From the NCBI GenBank assembly GCA_019745555.1, contig JAIESX010000002.1, positions 62,001-126,000 on the forward strand: DNA of 64,000 bases. The letters are read 5' to 3'. The notes beneath the pieces are model-generated. The model ran no database searches. It saw nothing but the letters and a program-made list of their open reading frames with translations, and had not been told where the DNA came from. The DNA comes from Burkholderiaceae bacterium. GTDB lineage: Bacteria > Pseudomonadota > Gammaproteobacteria > Burkholderiales > Burkholderiaceae_C. Position 1 is the first letter of the stretch. Every line of letters starts with the position of its first letter. Made by a program: the position numbers and the translations under genes. Shown here one piece after another: positions 32,134 through 41,217 of this stretch.

Positions 32134-32625
32134 ATGAGATCTTTCCTCTCCCTCCTCGTGCTTGTTCCGGCCCTGTGCATTGGACCGGCGGTGCAGGCCT
32201 GGACCCTGCAGGGGCAGGTGGTGTCTGTCGTCAGCGGCGACACACTGCGCATCCGCGACGAGCGCAAGGTCCAGCACACGGTGCGGCTGGCCGGCGTCGA
32301 TGCGCCGGAGAAATTCCAGGCCTATGGCCAGCGCTCGCTCGATTCGCTGCGCGAGCTGGCCTTCCAGCGTTATGTGACGGTGGAGGGCGTCGGCAGCGGC
32401 AGTCCACGCGTCGGTCGGGTGCGGGTCGAGGGACGTGATATCAGCATGGAGCAACTGCAACTCGGCGCGGTCTGGTACGACCGCTCGCGCGCGCAGTCCT
32501 TGCCGGAAACCGAGCGTCAGGCCTATGCCGAGGCCCAGGCGGACGCCAAGCTGCGGCGCGTCGGCCTCTGGCGCGACAAGCAGCCCATCCCGCCCTGGGA
32601 ATACCGGGCCGGCCGCCGCAAATAA
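32134..32625 (+). CDS. Thermonuclease-like (SNase domain) secreted protein
   Basis: A 163-residue protein with a signal peptide (about 1-22, ending AVQA-W) and one staphylococcal nuclease domain. The Ca/catalytic residues can be traced in VVSGDTLRI (Asp), [10 protein letters not shown] with its Arg, and [15 protein letters not shown]. It ends in a basic RAGRRK tail. It is probably an exported DNA/RNA nuclease or an SNase-fold protein of other function. It lies directly behind tRNA-Pro, so it may depend on readthrough of the tRNA transcript. Confidence 0.82.
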   Translation: MRSFLSLLVLVPALCIGPAVQAWTLQGQVVSVVSGDTLRIRDERKVQHTVRLAGVDAPEKFQAYGQRSLDSLRELAFQRYVTVEGVGSGSPRVGRVRVEGRDISMEQLQLGAVWYDRSRAQSLPETERQAYAEAQADAKLRRVGLWRDKQPIPPWEYRAGRRK

Positions 32626-32641
32626 GGCGCTTACCGCACCT

Positions 32642-33436
32642 TCAGATCTTGAGTGCTGCGACGTCGACTGGCGGCTGCAGCCAATGCCGCACGGCGGCCT
32701 GCAGTTCGCCGGTCTCGCCCGTGGTGTAAGCGAGCAGCCTGGGTTGGCCACTGGCAGCGACCTGGGGCAGCACACGGCGGGTCTGCCGGGCCACTGGTGC
32801 TCCGCTTTCCACCAGCCTCACGTCCGGTCCGAGCAGTTCCCGCAGCGTGGGCAGGATCAAGGGGTAATGGGTGCAGCCCAGCACCACGGTGTCGATCTCG
32901 CCGGGCGCCAATCCACAGCGGCCCAGGGCCGCGACATGCTCCCGGGCCAGGGCCTGGATGCGTGGCAGATCCTGATGCTCAATCGCGTCGGCCAGACCAT
33001 CGCAGGCCCGCAAAACGAAATCCGCTGTGTCGGCCAGGGACTGGTGCAGCGCCTTGAACTTGGCGCTTTGCAGCGTGCCGCGCGTGGCCAGCACGCCCAC
33101 ACGGTGTGTCCGGCTGGCCTGAGCGGCCGGCTTGAGCGCAGGCTCGAGCCCGACGATGGGCAGGTCCGGGTGCTCTTCGCGCAGCAGGTGGATGGCCGCA
33201 GCCGTGGCCGTGTTGCAGGCCACGACCAGGACCTGGATGTCGTGGGCCTCACGCAGGTGTCGCGTGATCGCGCGCGAACGGGCAATCACGTGGGCGGCAT
33301 CGCGCTCCCCGTAAGGCGCGTGGCCGCTGTCGGCCAGGTAGACGAAGTCCTGGTGGGGCAGCTCCGCGGACAGCGCCTGCAGGACGCTGAGGCCGCCGAT
33401 GCCGCTATCGAAGACGCCGACCGGTCGTGTCGTCAC
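32642..33436 (-). CDS. murI: Glutamate racemase
   Basis: Makes D-glutamate for peptidoglycan without a cofactor. 264 residues from the GTG at 33436, which gives the normal start TTRPVGVFDSGIGGLSV and sits 5 bases after the fumarase stop. The two catalytic cysteines are present in VACNTATAAA and LGCTHYPL, with the DSG and YG(E) residues at the active site (FVYLADSGHAPYGE). It is in the same direction as and close behind fumarase, so they are probably co-transcribed. Confidence 0.94.
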   Translation of the reverse strand: MTTRPVGVFDSGIGGLSVLQALSAELPHQDFVYLADSGHAPYGERDAAHVIARSRAITRHLREAHDIQVLVVACNTATAAAIHLLREEHPDLPIVGLEPALKPAAQASRTHRVGVLATRGTLQSAKFKALHQSLADTADFVLRACDGLADAIEHQDLPRIQALAREHVAALGRCGLAPGEIDTVVLGCTHYPLILPTLRELLGPDVRLVESGAPVARQTRRVLPQVAASGQPRLLAYTTGETGELQAAVRHWLQPPVDVAALKI

Positions 33437-33441
33437 GCGGC

Positions 33442-34995
33442 TCAGGCAGTGGCGAGCGCGATGCCCTTGAACTCGCCGCTGGCGATGCGCTTGCTCCACT
33501 CGGCCGGGCCGGTCACGTGGGCGCTGGTGCCGCCAGCGTCCACAGCCACGGTGACGGGCATGTCGACCACGTCGAACTCGTAGATGGCTTCCATGCCCAG
33601 ATCCTCGAAGCCCACGACCTTGGCGGTCTTGATGGCCTTGCTGACCAGGTAGGCGGCACCACCGACGGCCATGAGGTAGGCGCTCTTGTACTTGCGGATC
33701 ACTTCGACAGCCTCGGGGCCACGCTCGGCCTTGCCGATCATCGCGATCAGACCGGTCTGGCCCAGCATGGTCTCGGTGAACTTGTCCATACGCGTGGCGG
33801 TGGTCGGGCCGGCGGGGCCCACGGCCTCGCCCTTGACCGGGTCGACCGGGCCCACGTAGTAGATCACGCGGTTGGTGAAGTCCACAGGCAATTTTTCACC
33901 CTTGGCCAGCATGTCGGCAATGCGCTTGTGCGCGGCGTCGCGGCCGGTGAGCATCTTGCCGTTGAGCAGCAGGGTGTCGCCGGGCTTCCAGCTAGCCACT
34001 TCTTCCTTGGTCAGGGTGTTGAGGTCGACGCGCTTACTCTTCTGGGTGTCGGGCGTCCAGTTGACATCGGGCCAGAGGTCCAGGCTCGGGGCGTCCAGGT
34101 AGACCGGTCCGGAGCCGTCCATGACAAAGTGCGCATGGCGCGTGGCCGCGCAGTTGGGGATCATGGCCACGGGTTTGCTGGCCGCGTGCGTGGGGTACAT
34201 CTTGATCTTCACGTCCAGCACGGTGGTCAGGCCGCCCAGACCCTGGGCACCGATGCCCAGTGCGTTGACCTTCTCGTAGAGCTCCAGGCGCAGCTCCTCG
34301 ACCTGGGTGAGCTTCTCGCCCTTGGCCGCCTTCTGCTGGAGCTCGTACATATCGATGTCGTCCATCAGGCTTTCCTTGGCCATCAGGACGGCCTTCTCGG
34401 CAGTGCCGCCGATACCGATGCCCAGCATGCCGGGCGGGCACCAGCCCGCGCCCATGGTCGGCACGGTCTTGAGCACCCAGTCGACGAGGTTGTCGCTGGG
34501 GTTCATCATGACCATCTTGGACTTGTTCTCGGAGCCGCCGCCTTTGGCCGCCACGGTGACTTCCACCTTGTCGCCGGCCACGATCTCCGTGAAGATGACC
34601 GCGGGCGTGTTGTCCTTGGTGTTCTTGCGTGCGAACTGCGGGTCGGCCAGCACGCTGGCGCGCAGCGTGTTGTCCGGATGGTTGTAGCCGCGGCGCACCC
34701 CTTCGTTCACCGCATCTTCCAGGCTGCCCGTGAAACCTTCCCAGCGCACGTTCATGCCGACCTTGAGAAAGACGTTGACGATGCCGGTGTCCTGGCAGAT
34801 CGGGCGGTGGCCCATGGCGCTCATCTTGCTGTTGGTCAGGATCTGCGCAATGGCGTCCTTGGCCGCCGGGCTCTGCTCGCGAGTGTAGGCGCGGGCCAGA
34901 TGCGCGATGTAGTCGGCGGGGTGGTAGTAGCTGATGTACTGCAGGGCGGCGGCGATCGATTCGATCAGGTCGGCTTGCTTGATGATCGTGGTCAT
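33442..34995 (-). CDS. fumA: Fumarate hydratase class I (4Fe-4S)
   Basis: Oxygen-sensitive iron-sulfur fumarase of the TCA cycle: fumarate to malate. 517 residues with N-terminal (FumA-type) and C-terminal (swivelling beta) domains fused. Cluster Cys residues appear in RPICQDTGIVNVF, WCPPGMLGIGIGG and the IPNCAATRHAHF region. The C-terminal domain includes YYVGPVDPVKGEAVGPAGPTT in part. The ATG at 34995 (MTTIIKQADLIESIA) is the conserved start; the frame upstream to 35049 has no family similarity. It heads the fumA-murI unit. Confidence 0.95.
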   Translation of the reverse strand: MTTIIKQADLIESIAAALQYISYYHPADYIAHLARAYTREQSPAAKDAIAQILTNSKMSAMGHRPICQDTGIVNVFLKVGMNVRWEGFTGSLEDAVNEGVRRGYNHPDNTLRASVLADPQFARKNTKDNTPAVIFTEIVAGDKVEVTVAAKGGGSENKSKMVMMNPSDNLVDWVLKTVPTMGAGWCPPGMLGIGIGGTAEKAVLMAKESLMDDIDMYELQQKAAKGEKLTQVEELRLELYEKVNALGIGAQGLGGLTTVLDVKIKMYPTHAASKPVAMIPNCAATRHAHFVMDGSGPVYLDAPSLDLWPDVNWTPDTQKSKRVDLNTLTKEEVASWKPGDTLLLNGKMLTGRDAAHKRIADMLAKGEKLPVDFTNRVIYYVGPVDPVKGEAVGPAGPTTATRMDKFTETMLGQTGLIAMIGKAERGPEAVEVIRKYKSAYLMAVGGAAYLVSKAIKTAKVVGFEDLGMEAIYEFDVVDMPVTVAVDAGGTSAHVTGPAEWSKRIASGEFKGIALATA

Positions 34996-35132
34996 GGTGT
35001 TCACTCGGTCTCGAAGGGCTGCGCCCGGATGCGGGGACGAACGGGGCATGCGGCCGGCGGCCGCAGCCCGCTATTTTGACAGGCTGCGTTACACCCGGCT
35101 GACGGGGGCCGATGGATCAGTTTGCCGACAGA

Positions 35133-35483
35133 TCAGTCCGCATGCCGTTCAGGCACGGCGTCGGTTGGCGGCGCGGCGCGGCTGGGCACGCGCAGGTGCA
35201 GCGCGGCCTGGGCCATCAGATTGGCTGAGACCGGTGCCGTGACGAAGACGAACAGAGTGATGAGTAGCTCGGCAAAGCCGATGCGGCCCTGGCCCAGCGC
35301 CACCACCATGCTGGCCAGCAGCACGCCGCCCACGCCCAGCGTGGAGGCCTTGGTGGGGGCATGCAGGCGCATGAAGAAGTCGGGCAGGCGCACCAGGCCG
35401 ATGGCGCCGACCAGCGAGAAGACGGCCGCCACCAGCAGCAGTGCCGCAGCCAGCCATTCAACGAAAGGATGCAGGTCGTTCAT
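35133..35483 (-). CDS. mrpG: Mrp-type Na+/H+ antiporter subunit G
   Basis: A 116-residue membrane protein with three hydrophobic helices and the PhaG/MnhG signature IGLVRLPDFFMRLHAPTKAST. Last gene of the Mrp operon, 10 bases after mrpF. It is part of the multi-subunit complex that exchanges cytoplasmic Na+ for protons at the inner membrane. Confidence 0.94.
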   Translation of the reverse strand: MNDLHPFVEWLAAALLLVAAVFSLVGAIGLVRLPDFFMRLHAPTKASTLGVGGVLLASMVVALGQGRIGFAELLITLFVFVTAPVSANLMAQAALHLRVPSRAAPPTDAVPERHAD

Positions 35484-35493
35484 GTTGGGCTCC

Positions 35494-35769
35494 TCACTCG
35501 ACCACGTCGCCGCGTGTCAGGTAGCGTGCCAGGCCCACGGTGGAGGCGAAGCCGAGCATGGCGATGATGAGGGCGGCCTCGAACAGCAGCGGCGTGCCCA
35601 GGCGGATGCCCAGCAGCACGACCAGTGCCACGGCGTTGATGTAGAGGGTGTCAACGGCCAGGATGCGGTCGGTCGCGTGCGGGCCGCGCAGCAGGCGCCA
35701 GGCGCACAGCACGATGGCCAGTGCCACGGCACCGGTGGCGATGTCCAGGGCCAGGGGCAGGATGCTCAT
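35494..35769 (-). CDS. mrpF: Mrp-type Na+/H+ antiporter subunit F
   Basis: A 91-residue membrane protein with three helices and the family core LLRGPHATDRILAVDTLYIN followed by LFEAALIIAMLGFASTVGLARYL-type residues. The ATG at 35769 (MSILPLALDIA) was chosen; a longer open frame runs back into mrpE out of frame. Start and the mrpE stop overlap by 4 bases (ATGA). Confidence 0.93.
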   Translation of the reverse strand: MSILPLALDIATGAVALAIVLCAWRLLRGPHATDRILAVDTLYINAVALVVLLGIRLGTPLLFEAALIIAMLGFASTVGLARYLTRGDVVE

Positions 35770-36278
35770 GCGGTTTCTCCTCGGGGTCCGGCTTCGAAGA
35801 TATCGCGCAACGGGGCCTCGTAGCGTGCCTTCATGTCGGCGGCGGCCTGGGTCGGGTCGCTGCAGTCCAGGGCATGGACCCAGATCCGGCGGCCTTGCTC
35901 GTCCACCGTGCACGAGACCGTGCCCGGCGTCGTGGTGATGATGCTGGCGAAGAGAGCGATGGCCGTGGGGTGCTGCAGATCGAGCGGGACGGGCACCCAG
36001 GCCGGCTGCGGGCGGTCCATGCGGCCCAGCACCAGGCGGGCGACGGTGATGTTCGACAATACGATGTCCCACAGCACGACGCCCATCAGCCGCAGCGCAG
36101 GTATGGCACGGATGCGTGGGGCCGGGGGCAGGGCCTCATGCAGCAGGCGTGGCACGATCAAACCGATCAGCGCAGCCGACAGCAGGTGTACGGGGGCGAG
36201 CGAATGCGTCAGCAGCAGCCAGGACAGCGCCAGCAGGGCTGACAGCCAGGGGTGGCTCAACCAGGTCTTCTTCATCAC
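35766..36278 (-). CDS. mrpE: Mrp-type Na+/H+ antiporter subunit E
   Basis: A 170-residue MnhE/PhaE protein: N-terminal helices, then a cytoplasmic domain with ALFASIITTTPGTVSCTVDE, the family's conserved segment. Two starts are possible: a GTG at 36278 (overlapping the mrpD stop by 4 bases) or the ATG at 36275 immediately inside. Either way translation is coupled to mrpD. Confidence 0.93.
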   Translation of the reverse strand: MMKKTWLSHPWLSALLALSWLLLTHSLAPVHLLSAALIGLIVPRLLHEALPPAPRIRAIPALRLMGVVLWDIVLSNITVARLVLGRMDRPQPAWVPVPLDLQHPTAIALFASIITTTPGTVSCTVDEQGRRIWVHALDCSDPTQAAADMKARYEAPLRDIFEAGPRGETA

Positions 36279-37906
36279 TTGTCTCCGGGCAGGCGCACTT
36301 CGCCGGCGCCACCCTGATAGGGGCGGGTGGTCTTGGCCGTGGGGCCGCCCTGGGCGCCGAGCACGGCGTTGGCGTAGGCCTGGCGGTCGACCAGCTGGGC
36401 GGCGGCGGCATCCGTGTAGCGTTTCATGGGCGAGGCAAAGGCGGCCAGCATCAGGCTCAGCCCGAGCAATCCCAGTGTGGCCGAGGTCAGGCGCCAGCTG
36501 CTACCGGCATCAGCTGGCGCGTGCGCGCTGGGCACCACGTTCCAGAACAGCAGGGTGCCGGCGCGGGCCAACCCCACCAGCGTCAGGAAGCCAGCCAGCA
36601 GCACCACACTCCAGACCCAAGCGTGCGCAGGCGTCAGCGCGGCACTCTCGAGAATCATGAGTTTGCCGAGGAAGCCGGGCAGCGGGGGCAGCCCGGCCAC
36701 CGAGGCGGCGGCCAGCAGGGTCATCAGGCCCAGCAGCACCGGCTGGGCCACGGGGTTGGCCGGCTGCAGGCGGTCCTGCACCTCTCCCCGTTGCGAGGCC
36801 ACGAGTTCCACCAGGAGGAAGAGCGCGGCCATGACCAGCGTGCTGTGCACCATGTAGTACAGCGCGGCGGACATGGCCTCGGGGGTGAACAGGCCCACGC
36901 CCGCGAGGATGGTTCCGACCGAAGCCACCGTGAGGTAGGCGGCCAGACGCGCCAGGCTGTGGGCCGCCAGTGCGCCGAGCACGGCCAGAGCGATAGTGCT
37001 CAGGGCCAGGGGTAGCAGCCAGGGCTGGGCTGTGAGCGCGGCGTGTCCGGCATCCGGCCCCAGCATCACGCCGTGCACGCGGATGATGCTGTATACGCCG
37101 ACCTTGGTCATGATAGCGAACAGCGCAGCGACCGGTGCGCTGGCGGCGGCGTAGGTGCCGGGCAGCCAGAGGTAGAGCGGCACGATGGCCGCCTTGAGGC
37201 CGAAGACCACCAGCAGCACCAGCGCGCCGATCTTCAGCAGCACGGCCTGCTCGGCGTCGAGCAGGGCCACGCGCAGCGCCAGATCGGCCATGTTGAGGGT
37301 GCCGGTCAGGGCGTAGACCACGGCCAGGCCGATCAGGAACAGCGCAGAAGCCACCAGATTGAGCACCACGTAGTGTGTGCCGGCCCGGAAACGCTCGCGT
37401 CCCTGCCCGTGCACCAGCAGCACGTAGGAGGCGATCAGCAGCACCTCGAAGAAGACGAAAAGGTTGAACAGGTCGCCCGTGACGAAGGCGCCCGACAGGC
37501 CCATAAGCTGGAAGTGGAAGACCGCGTGGAAGTAGCGGCCGTGGGCGTCCCAGCCGCCGCTGGCGTACCAGAGCACGGGCACGGCGATGGTCCAGGTCAG
37601 GGCCAGCATCATGGCGCTCAGGCGGTCCACCACCAGCACGATGCCAAAGGGGGCCGGCCAGTTGCCCAGCGGATAGACCGTGAGGGCGCCGCCTGCGGCC
37701 TCGGTCATGAGACGCCAGGCCAGCAGGGCACCGAAGATGGCACTGCCCAGGCTCAGCGCGCGGGCACGGCGCAGCTGCGCGCCGCCGTGGCTGGCCTGAC
37801 CGCCGCCGTCACCGAGCAGCAGCAGGGCGACGGCCGTGAACAGGGCCAGCAGCACCGGCAGCACCGGCAGGTGCGTGGCGAAGAGGGCGTCGAGCAATCC
37901 GGTCAT
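36275..37906 (-). CDS. mrpD: Mrp-type Na+/H+ antiporter subunit D
   Basis: A 543-residue, about 14-helix protein homologous to the proton-channelling subunits of complex I (NuoL/M/N family). Core features are a conserved Glu/Lys in the transmembrane region HGQGRERFRAGTHYV, KAAIVPLYLWLPGTYAAA, and PVAALFAIMTKVGVYSIIR. It overlaps mrpC by 4 bases upstream. Together with MrpA it probably forms the ion-translocating modules. Confidence 0.94.
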   Translation of the reverse strand: MTGLLDALFATHLPVLPVLLALFTAVALLLLGDGGGQASHGGAQLRRARALSLGSAIFGALLAWRLMTEAAGGALTVYPLGNWPAPFGIVLVVDRLSAMMLALTWTIAVPVLWYASGGWDAHGRYFHAVFHFQLMGLSGAFVTGDLFNLFVFFEVLLIASYVLLVHGQGRERFRAGTHYVVLNLVASALFLIGLAVVYALTGTLNMADLALRVALLDAEQAVLLKIGALVLLVVFGLKAAIVPLYLWLPGTYAAASAPVAALFAIMTKVGVYSIIRVHGVMLGPDAGHAALTAQPWLLPLALSTIALAVLGALAAHSLARLAAYLTVASVGTILAGVGLFTPEAMSAALYYMVHSTLVMAALFLLVELVASQRGEVQDRLQPANPVAQPVLLGLMTLLAAASVAGLPPLPGFLGKLMILESAALTPAHAWVWSVVLLAGFLTLVGLARAGTLLFWNVVPSAHAPADAGSSWRLTSATLGLLGLSLMLAAFASPMKRYTDAAAAQLVDRQAYANAVLGAQGGPTAKTTRPYQGGAGEVRLPGDK

Positions 37907-38262
37907 GCCTGGCTGCTCCGTTCGTGCGGTCCGCCGGGCTCATGGCCGTCGACGTGGTCGGTGCCGGCCTCATGGCGGCTGCGCAGCGCCAGTTCGATCA
38001 CGAAGCCGGTGGTGGCGAAGCCGATCACGATGGCGGTGAGCACCAGGGCCTGCGGCAGCGGGTCGGCTACCTGCGAGGCGGCGCCGAGGATGGGGGCGGC
38101 ATCCAGCCAGAGGCGGCCCATGGCGAAGATGAAGACGTTGACGGCATAACCCAGCAGGCTCAGGCCGATCACGACGGGCCAGGTACGGCCGCGCAGGATC
38201 AGGTAGATGCCGGTGGCCGTCACGGCACCGATGCCGGTGGCGACCAGGAATTCGAGGCTCAT
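37903..38262 (-). CDS. mrpC: Mrp-type Na+/H+ antiporter subunit C
   Basis: A 119-residue NuoK-like subunit with three helices: GIGAVTATGIYLILRG, LLGYAVNVFIFAMGRLW and LPQALVLTAIVIGFATTGF. It ends in a His/Glu-rich tail. Overlaps mrpA and mrpD by 4 bases on each side. Confidence 0.93.
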   Translation of the reverse strand: MSLEFLVATGIGAVTATGIYLILRGRTWPVVIGLSLLGYAVNVFIFAMGRLWLDAAPILGAASQVADPLPQALVLTAIVIGFATTGFVIELALRSRHEAGTDHVDGHEPGGPHERSSQA

Positions 38263-41114
38263 GTCTTGTCTCCAACGGGTTGGGCGGGGGATGTGCCGCT
38301 TTCACGTGTGACGGCACCCAGGGTGGACAGGGTCAGCAGGGTGGCGCCGACCACGGTGACGTAGACGCCGAGGTCGAACAAGGCCGCCGTGGCCAGGGGC
38401 AGCTCGCCCAGCACCGGCACGTAGGGGTGCCCGTGTGCGCTGGTCAGGAAGGGTTGGCCCAGGGCAAAGGCGCCCAGACCCGTCAGCCCGGCGATTCCCA
38501 GACCGATGCCGATCCAGCGTACGAAGCGCCGGCCACCGCCGGCGCGCAGCAGCGCTTCGGCGCGCGTCTGGCCCAGTGCCATGTACTGCAGCACCAGCGC
38601 CACGGCGGTGACCAGGCCGGCGATGAAGCCGCCACCGGGCAGGTTGTGCCCGCGCATGAAGATGTAGAGCGTCACGACCAGGGCCAGCGGCAGCACCACA
38701 CGCGCGGCCACGCGCAACATCAGCGGCTGGGCGGCAAAGGTCCAGGGCTGGCCGCTGGCGTCATGGGCCGGGCGGCGCGTACGCATGCCGTCCATCAGCG
38801 CCAGCACGCCGATCGCGGCGATGCCCAGCACGGTGATCTCGCCGAAGGTGTCGTAGCCGCGGAAATCGACCAGGATGACGTTGACCGCATTGGTGCCACC
38901 ACCGGCGATGGCGGAGTGGTTGAGGAAGTACCAGGAGATCGAGTCGTGATCGCGCGTAAGCATGACCCAGGCCAGCCAGGCCATGCCGCCGCCTCCGCCC
39001 AGCGCAAGCACGGCGTCGCGCAGGCGGCGTGCACGGCTGGATTCGCGCGGGCTCTGGCGCGGCAGCAGGGCCAGGCCCATGAGCAGCAGCACGGTGGAGA
39101 CCACCTCGACGGTGAGCTGGGTCAGGGCCAGGTCGGGGGCCGAGAACGAGACGAAGGTCAGTGCCGTGACCAGGCCGACCACGCCGGTGACCACTACCGA
39201 CTCGTAGCGCTGGTGGTGGCGCAGCGCCAGCCAGGCGCAGGCCAGCAGCAGCAGAGACCAGAGCACGATCGCGGGTAAGGAGACCGGCAGCAGCGTACGT
39301 GTCCCGGTACCGGGCAGGCCCGCCGCCAGCAGCGGAGCCACGGCCACGACCAGCGTGGCGATGACCATCCAGGCGATATAGCGCTGCAGCGAAGCGTTTT
39401 CCAGCAGGGCGGTGACGCGGCCGGCGCCGCCGAAGAGGCGGTCCATGCCGCGGGTGAAGAGGTTCAGGCCGGTCAGCAGGCCGAACCAGTTCTCCGAACT
39501 GAGACGATGCAGGCGGTGGCCGCGGGCCAGCAAGAAGTAGAGACCGGCACCGGCGGCCAGGGCCACAGCACTGAGCAGCAGCGGCAGGTTGAAACCGTGC
39601 CAGATGGCCAGCTGGTACTCGGGCGGCGTGTGGCCCAGCATGGCGGTGGCGGCGACCTGCACCAGCGGGCCGAGGGTGAGCGCAGGCAGGACGCCCACGA
39701 GCACGCAGATCCCTGCCAGCAGCATCACGGGCAGGCGCATGCCCAGCGGCGGGTCGTGCGGATGGGCTTCGGGCGGCAGGTCACGCGAGGGGCCGTTGAG
39801 GAAGACGTCGTGCACCAGGCGTGCCGAGTAGGCCACGCTGCACAGCGCAGCCAGCGTGGCCAGCGCGGGCACGAGCCAGCGCCAGCCGCCGGCCTGGGCG
39901 AATTGCACCGCCTCGGTGAGAAACATCTCCTTGGACAGGAAACCGTTGAACAGCGGCACGCCGGCCATGGCGGCGGCCGCGGTCATGGCCAGTGTGGCCG
40001 TCCAGGGCATGGTGTGCCACAGGCCGCCGAGACGACGCTGGTCGCGCGTGCCAGTTTCGTGGTCGATGATGCCGGCGCTCATGAAGAGCGCGGCCTTGAA
40101 GCTCGCGTGGTTGAGGATGTGAAAGACTGCCGCCACGGCGGCCAGCGGCGAGCCCAGGCCGATCAGGAAGGTGATCAGGCCCAGGTGGCTCACGGTGGAG
40201 TAGGCCAGCAGGCCCTTGAGGTCATGTTTGAAGATCGCAATGAAAGCAGCGAAGACCACGGTGGCCAGGCCCGCTGTGCTGACGATGGCCGTGAACAGCT
40301 CGCTGCCGCCGATCACCGGCGTCAGGCGCATCAGCAGGAAGATGCCGGCCTTGACCATGGTAGCCGAGTGCAGGTAGGCCGAGACCGGCGTGGGTGCGGC
40401 CATGGCCTGCGGCAGCCAGAAGTGGAAGGGGAACTGGGCACTCTTGGTGAAGCAGCCCAGCAGGATCAGCAGCAGGGCCGCCGGGTAGCGGGGGTCGGCC
40501 TGGATGCGCGGGCCCTGGTCCAGCATCTGGCTCAGTTCGTAGGTGCCGGCGATCTGGCCCAGCAACACGAAGCCGCCCAGCATGGCCAGGCCACCACCGC
40601 CAGTGATGGCCAGCGCCATGCGCGCGCCGGCACGGGCATCGGCGCGGTGCTTCCAGTAACCGACGAGGAGGAAGGAAGAAATGCTTGTGAGCTCCCAGAA
40701 CACCACGAGCAGCAGCAGGTTGTCCGACAGCACGATGCCCAGCATGGCGGCCATGAACAGCATGAGCGTGCTGTAGAACTTGCCCACCGGATCGTCCACG
40801 CCGAGGTAGAAGTGGGCGTAGAGAATGATCAGCAGGCCGATGCCCGTGATCAGCAAGGCGAACATCAGGGCCAGGCCGTCCAGGCGCAGGCCGAGGTTGA
40901 GCCCGATCTCGGGCACCCAGGGGATGAAGGTCTGCAGTACCTCGCCACCCATGACGGCGGGCAGATGCATCAACAGCAGAGCGAAACTGGTGGCGGTGAC
41001 TGCTGCAGCGAGCCAGGCGGTCTGGCTGCTCTGTTGCGCCGCGGGGCGGGTGCCCGACCAGCCGGTGAGCACTGTGCCCGCCAGCAGGGGAAGAAAGATG
41101 ATGAGATAGAGCAA
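38259..41114 (-). CDS. mrpA: Mrp-type Na+/H+ antiporter subunit A, fused with subunit B domain
   Basis: A 951-residue membrane protein. The N-terminal 500 residues are the NuoL-like channel, with FTKSAQFPFHFWLPQAMAAP, PVSAYLHSATMVKAGIFLL and LKGLLAYSTVSHLG. The middle has the DUF4040/MbhD-type helices (SAPDLALTQLTVEVVSTVLL), and the last 150 residues match MrpB (VTLYIFMRGHNLPGGGFIAG). Group 2 (Pha/Mrp) antiporters of proteobacteria carry this A-B fusion, which explains why no separate mrpB is present. The start is TTG at 41114 with a weak AGGA upstream; no better start is seen. First gene of the six-gene operon. Confidence 0.94.
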   Translation of the reverse strand: MLYLIIFLPLLAGTVLTGWSGTRPAAQQSSQTAWLAAAVTATSFALLLMHLPAVMGGEVLQTFIPWVPEIGLNLGLRLDGLALMFALLITGIGLLIILYAHFYLGVDDPVGKFYSTLMLFMAAMLGIVLSDNLLLLVVFWELTSISSFLLVGYWKHRADARAGARMALAITGGGGLAMLGGFVLLGQIAGTYELSQMLDQGPRIQADPRYPAALLLILLGCFTKSAQFPFHFWLPQAMAAPTPVSAYLHSATMVKAGIFLLMRLTPVIGGSELFTAIVSTAGLATVVFAAFIAIFKHDLKGLLAYSTVSHLGLITFLIGLGSPLAAVAAVFHILNHASFKAALFMSAGIIDHETGTRDQRRLGGLWHTMPWTATLAMTAAAAMAGVPLFNGFLSKEMFLTEAVQFAQAGGWRWLVPALATLAALCSVAYSARLVHDVFLNGPSRDLPPEAHPHDPPLGMRLPVMLLAGICVLVGVLPALTLGPLVQVAATAMLGHTPPEYQLAIWHGFNLPLLLSAVALAAGAGLYFLLARGHRLHRLSSENWFGLLTGLNLFTRGMDRLFGGAGRVTALLENASLQRYIAWMVIATLVVAVAPLLAAGLPGTGTRTLLPVSLPAIVLWSLLLLACAWLALRHHQRYESVVVTGVVGLVTALTFVSFSAPDLALTQLTVEVVSTVLLLMGLALLPRQSPRESSRARRLRDAVLALGGGGGMAWLAWVMLTRDHDSISWYFLNHSAIAGGGTNAVNVILVDFRGYDTFGEITVLGIAAIGVLALMDGMRTRRPAHDASGQPWTFAAQPLMLRVAARVVLPLALVVTLYIFMRGHNLPGGGFIAGLVTAVALVLQYMALGQTRAEALLRAGGGRRFVRWIGIGLGIAGLTGLGAFALGQPFLTSAHGHPYVPVLGELPLATAALFDLGVYVTVVGATLLTLSTLGAVTRESGTSPAQPVGDKT

Positions 41115-41217
41115 GGGTGACGTCGTCCTGAAAAGCTGGGGCGATTCTAGGCAGTCGAGAGACGACCGGCCTTGGCCCGCCGGCCTGGAGGGAATAGTGA
41201 CGGGGCGAGGCGGCCCG

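Noticed and set aside
38280-41120. Two long + strand open frames opposite mrpA.
   Set aside because: Same His/Gln/Gly-rich shadow composition; mrpA on the reverse strand is complete.
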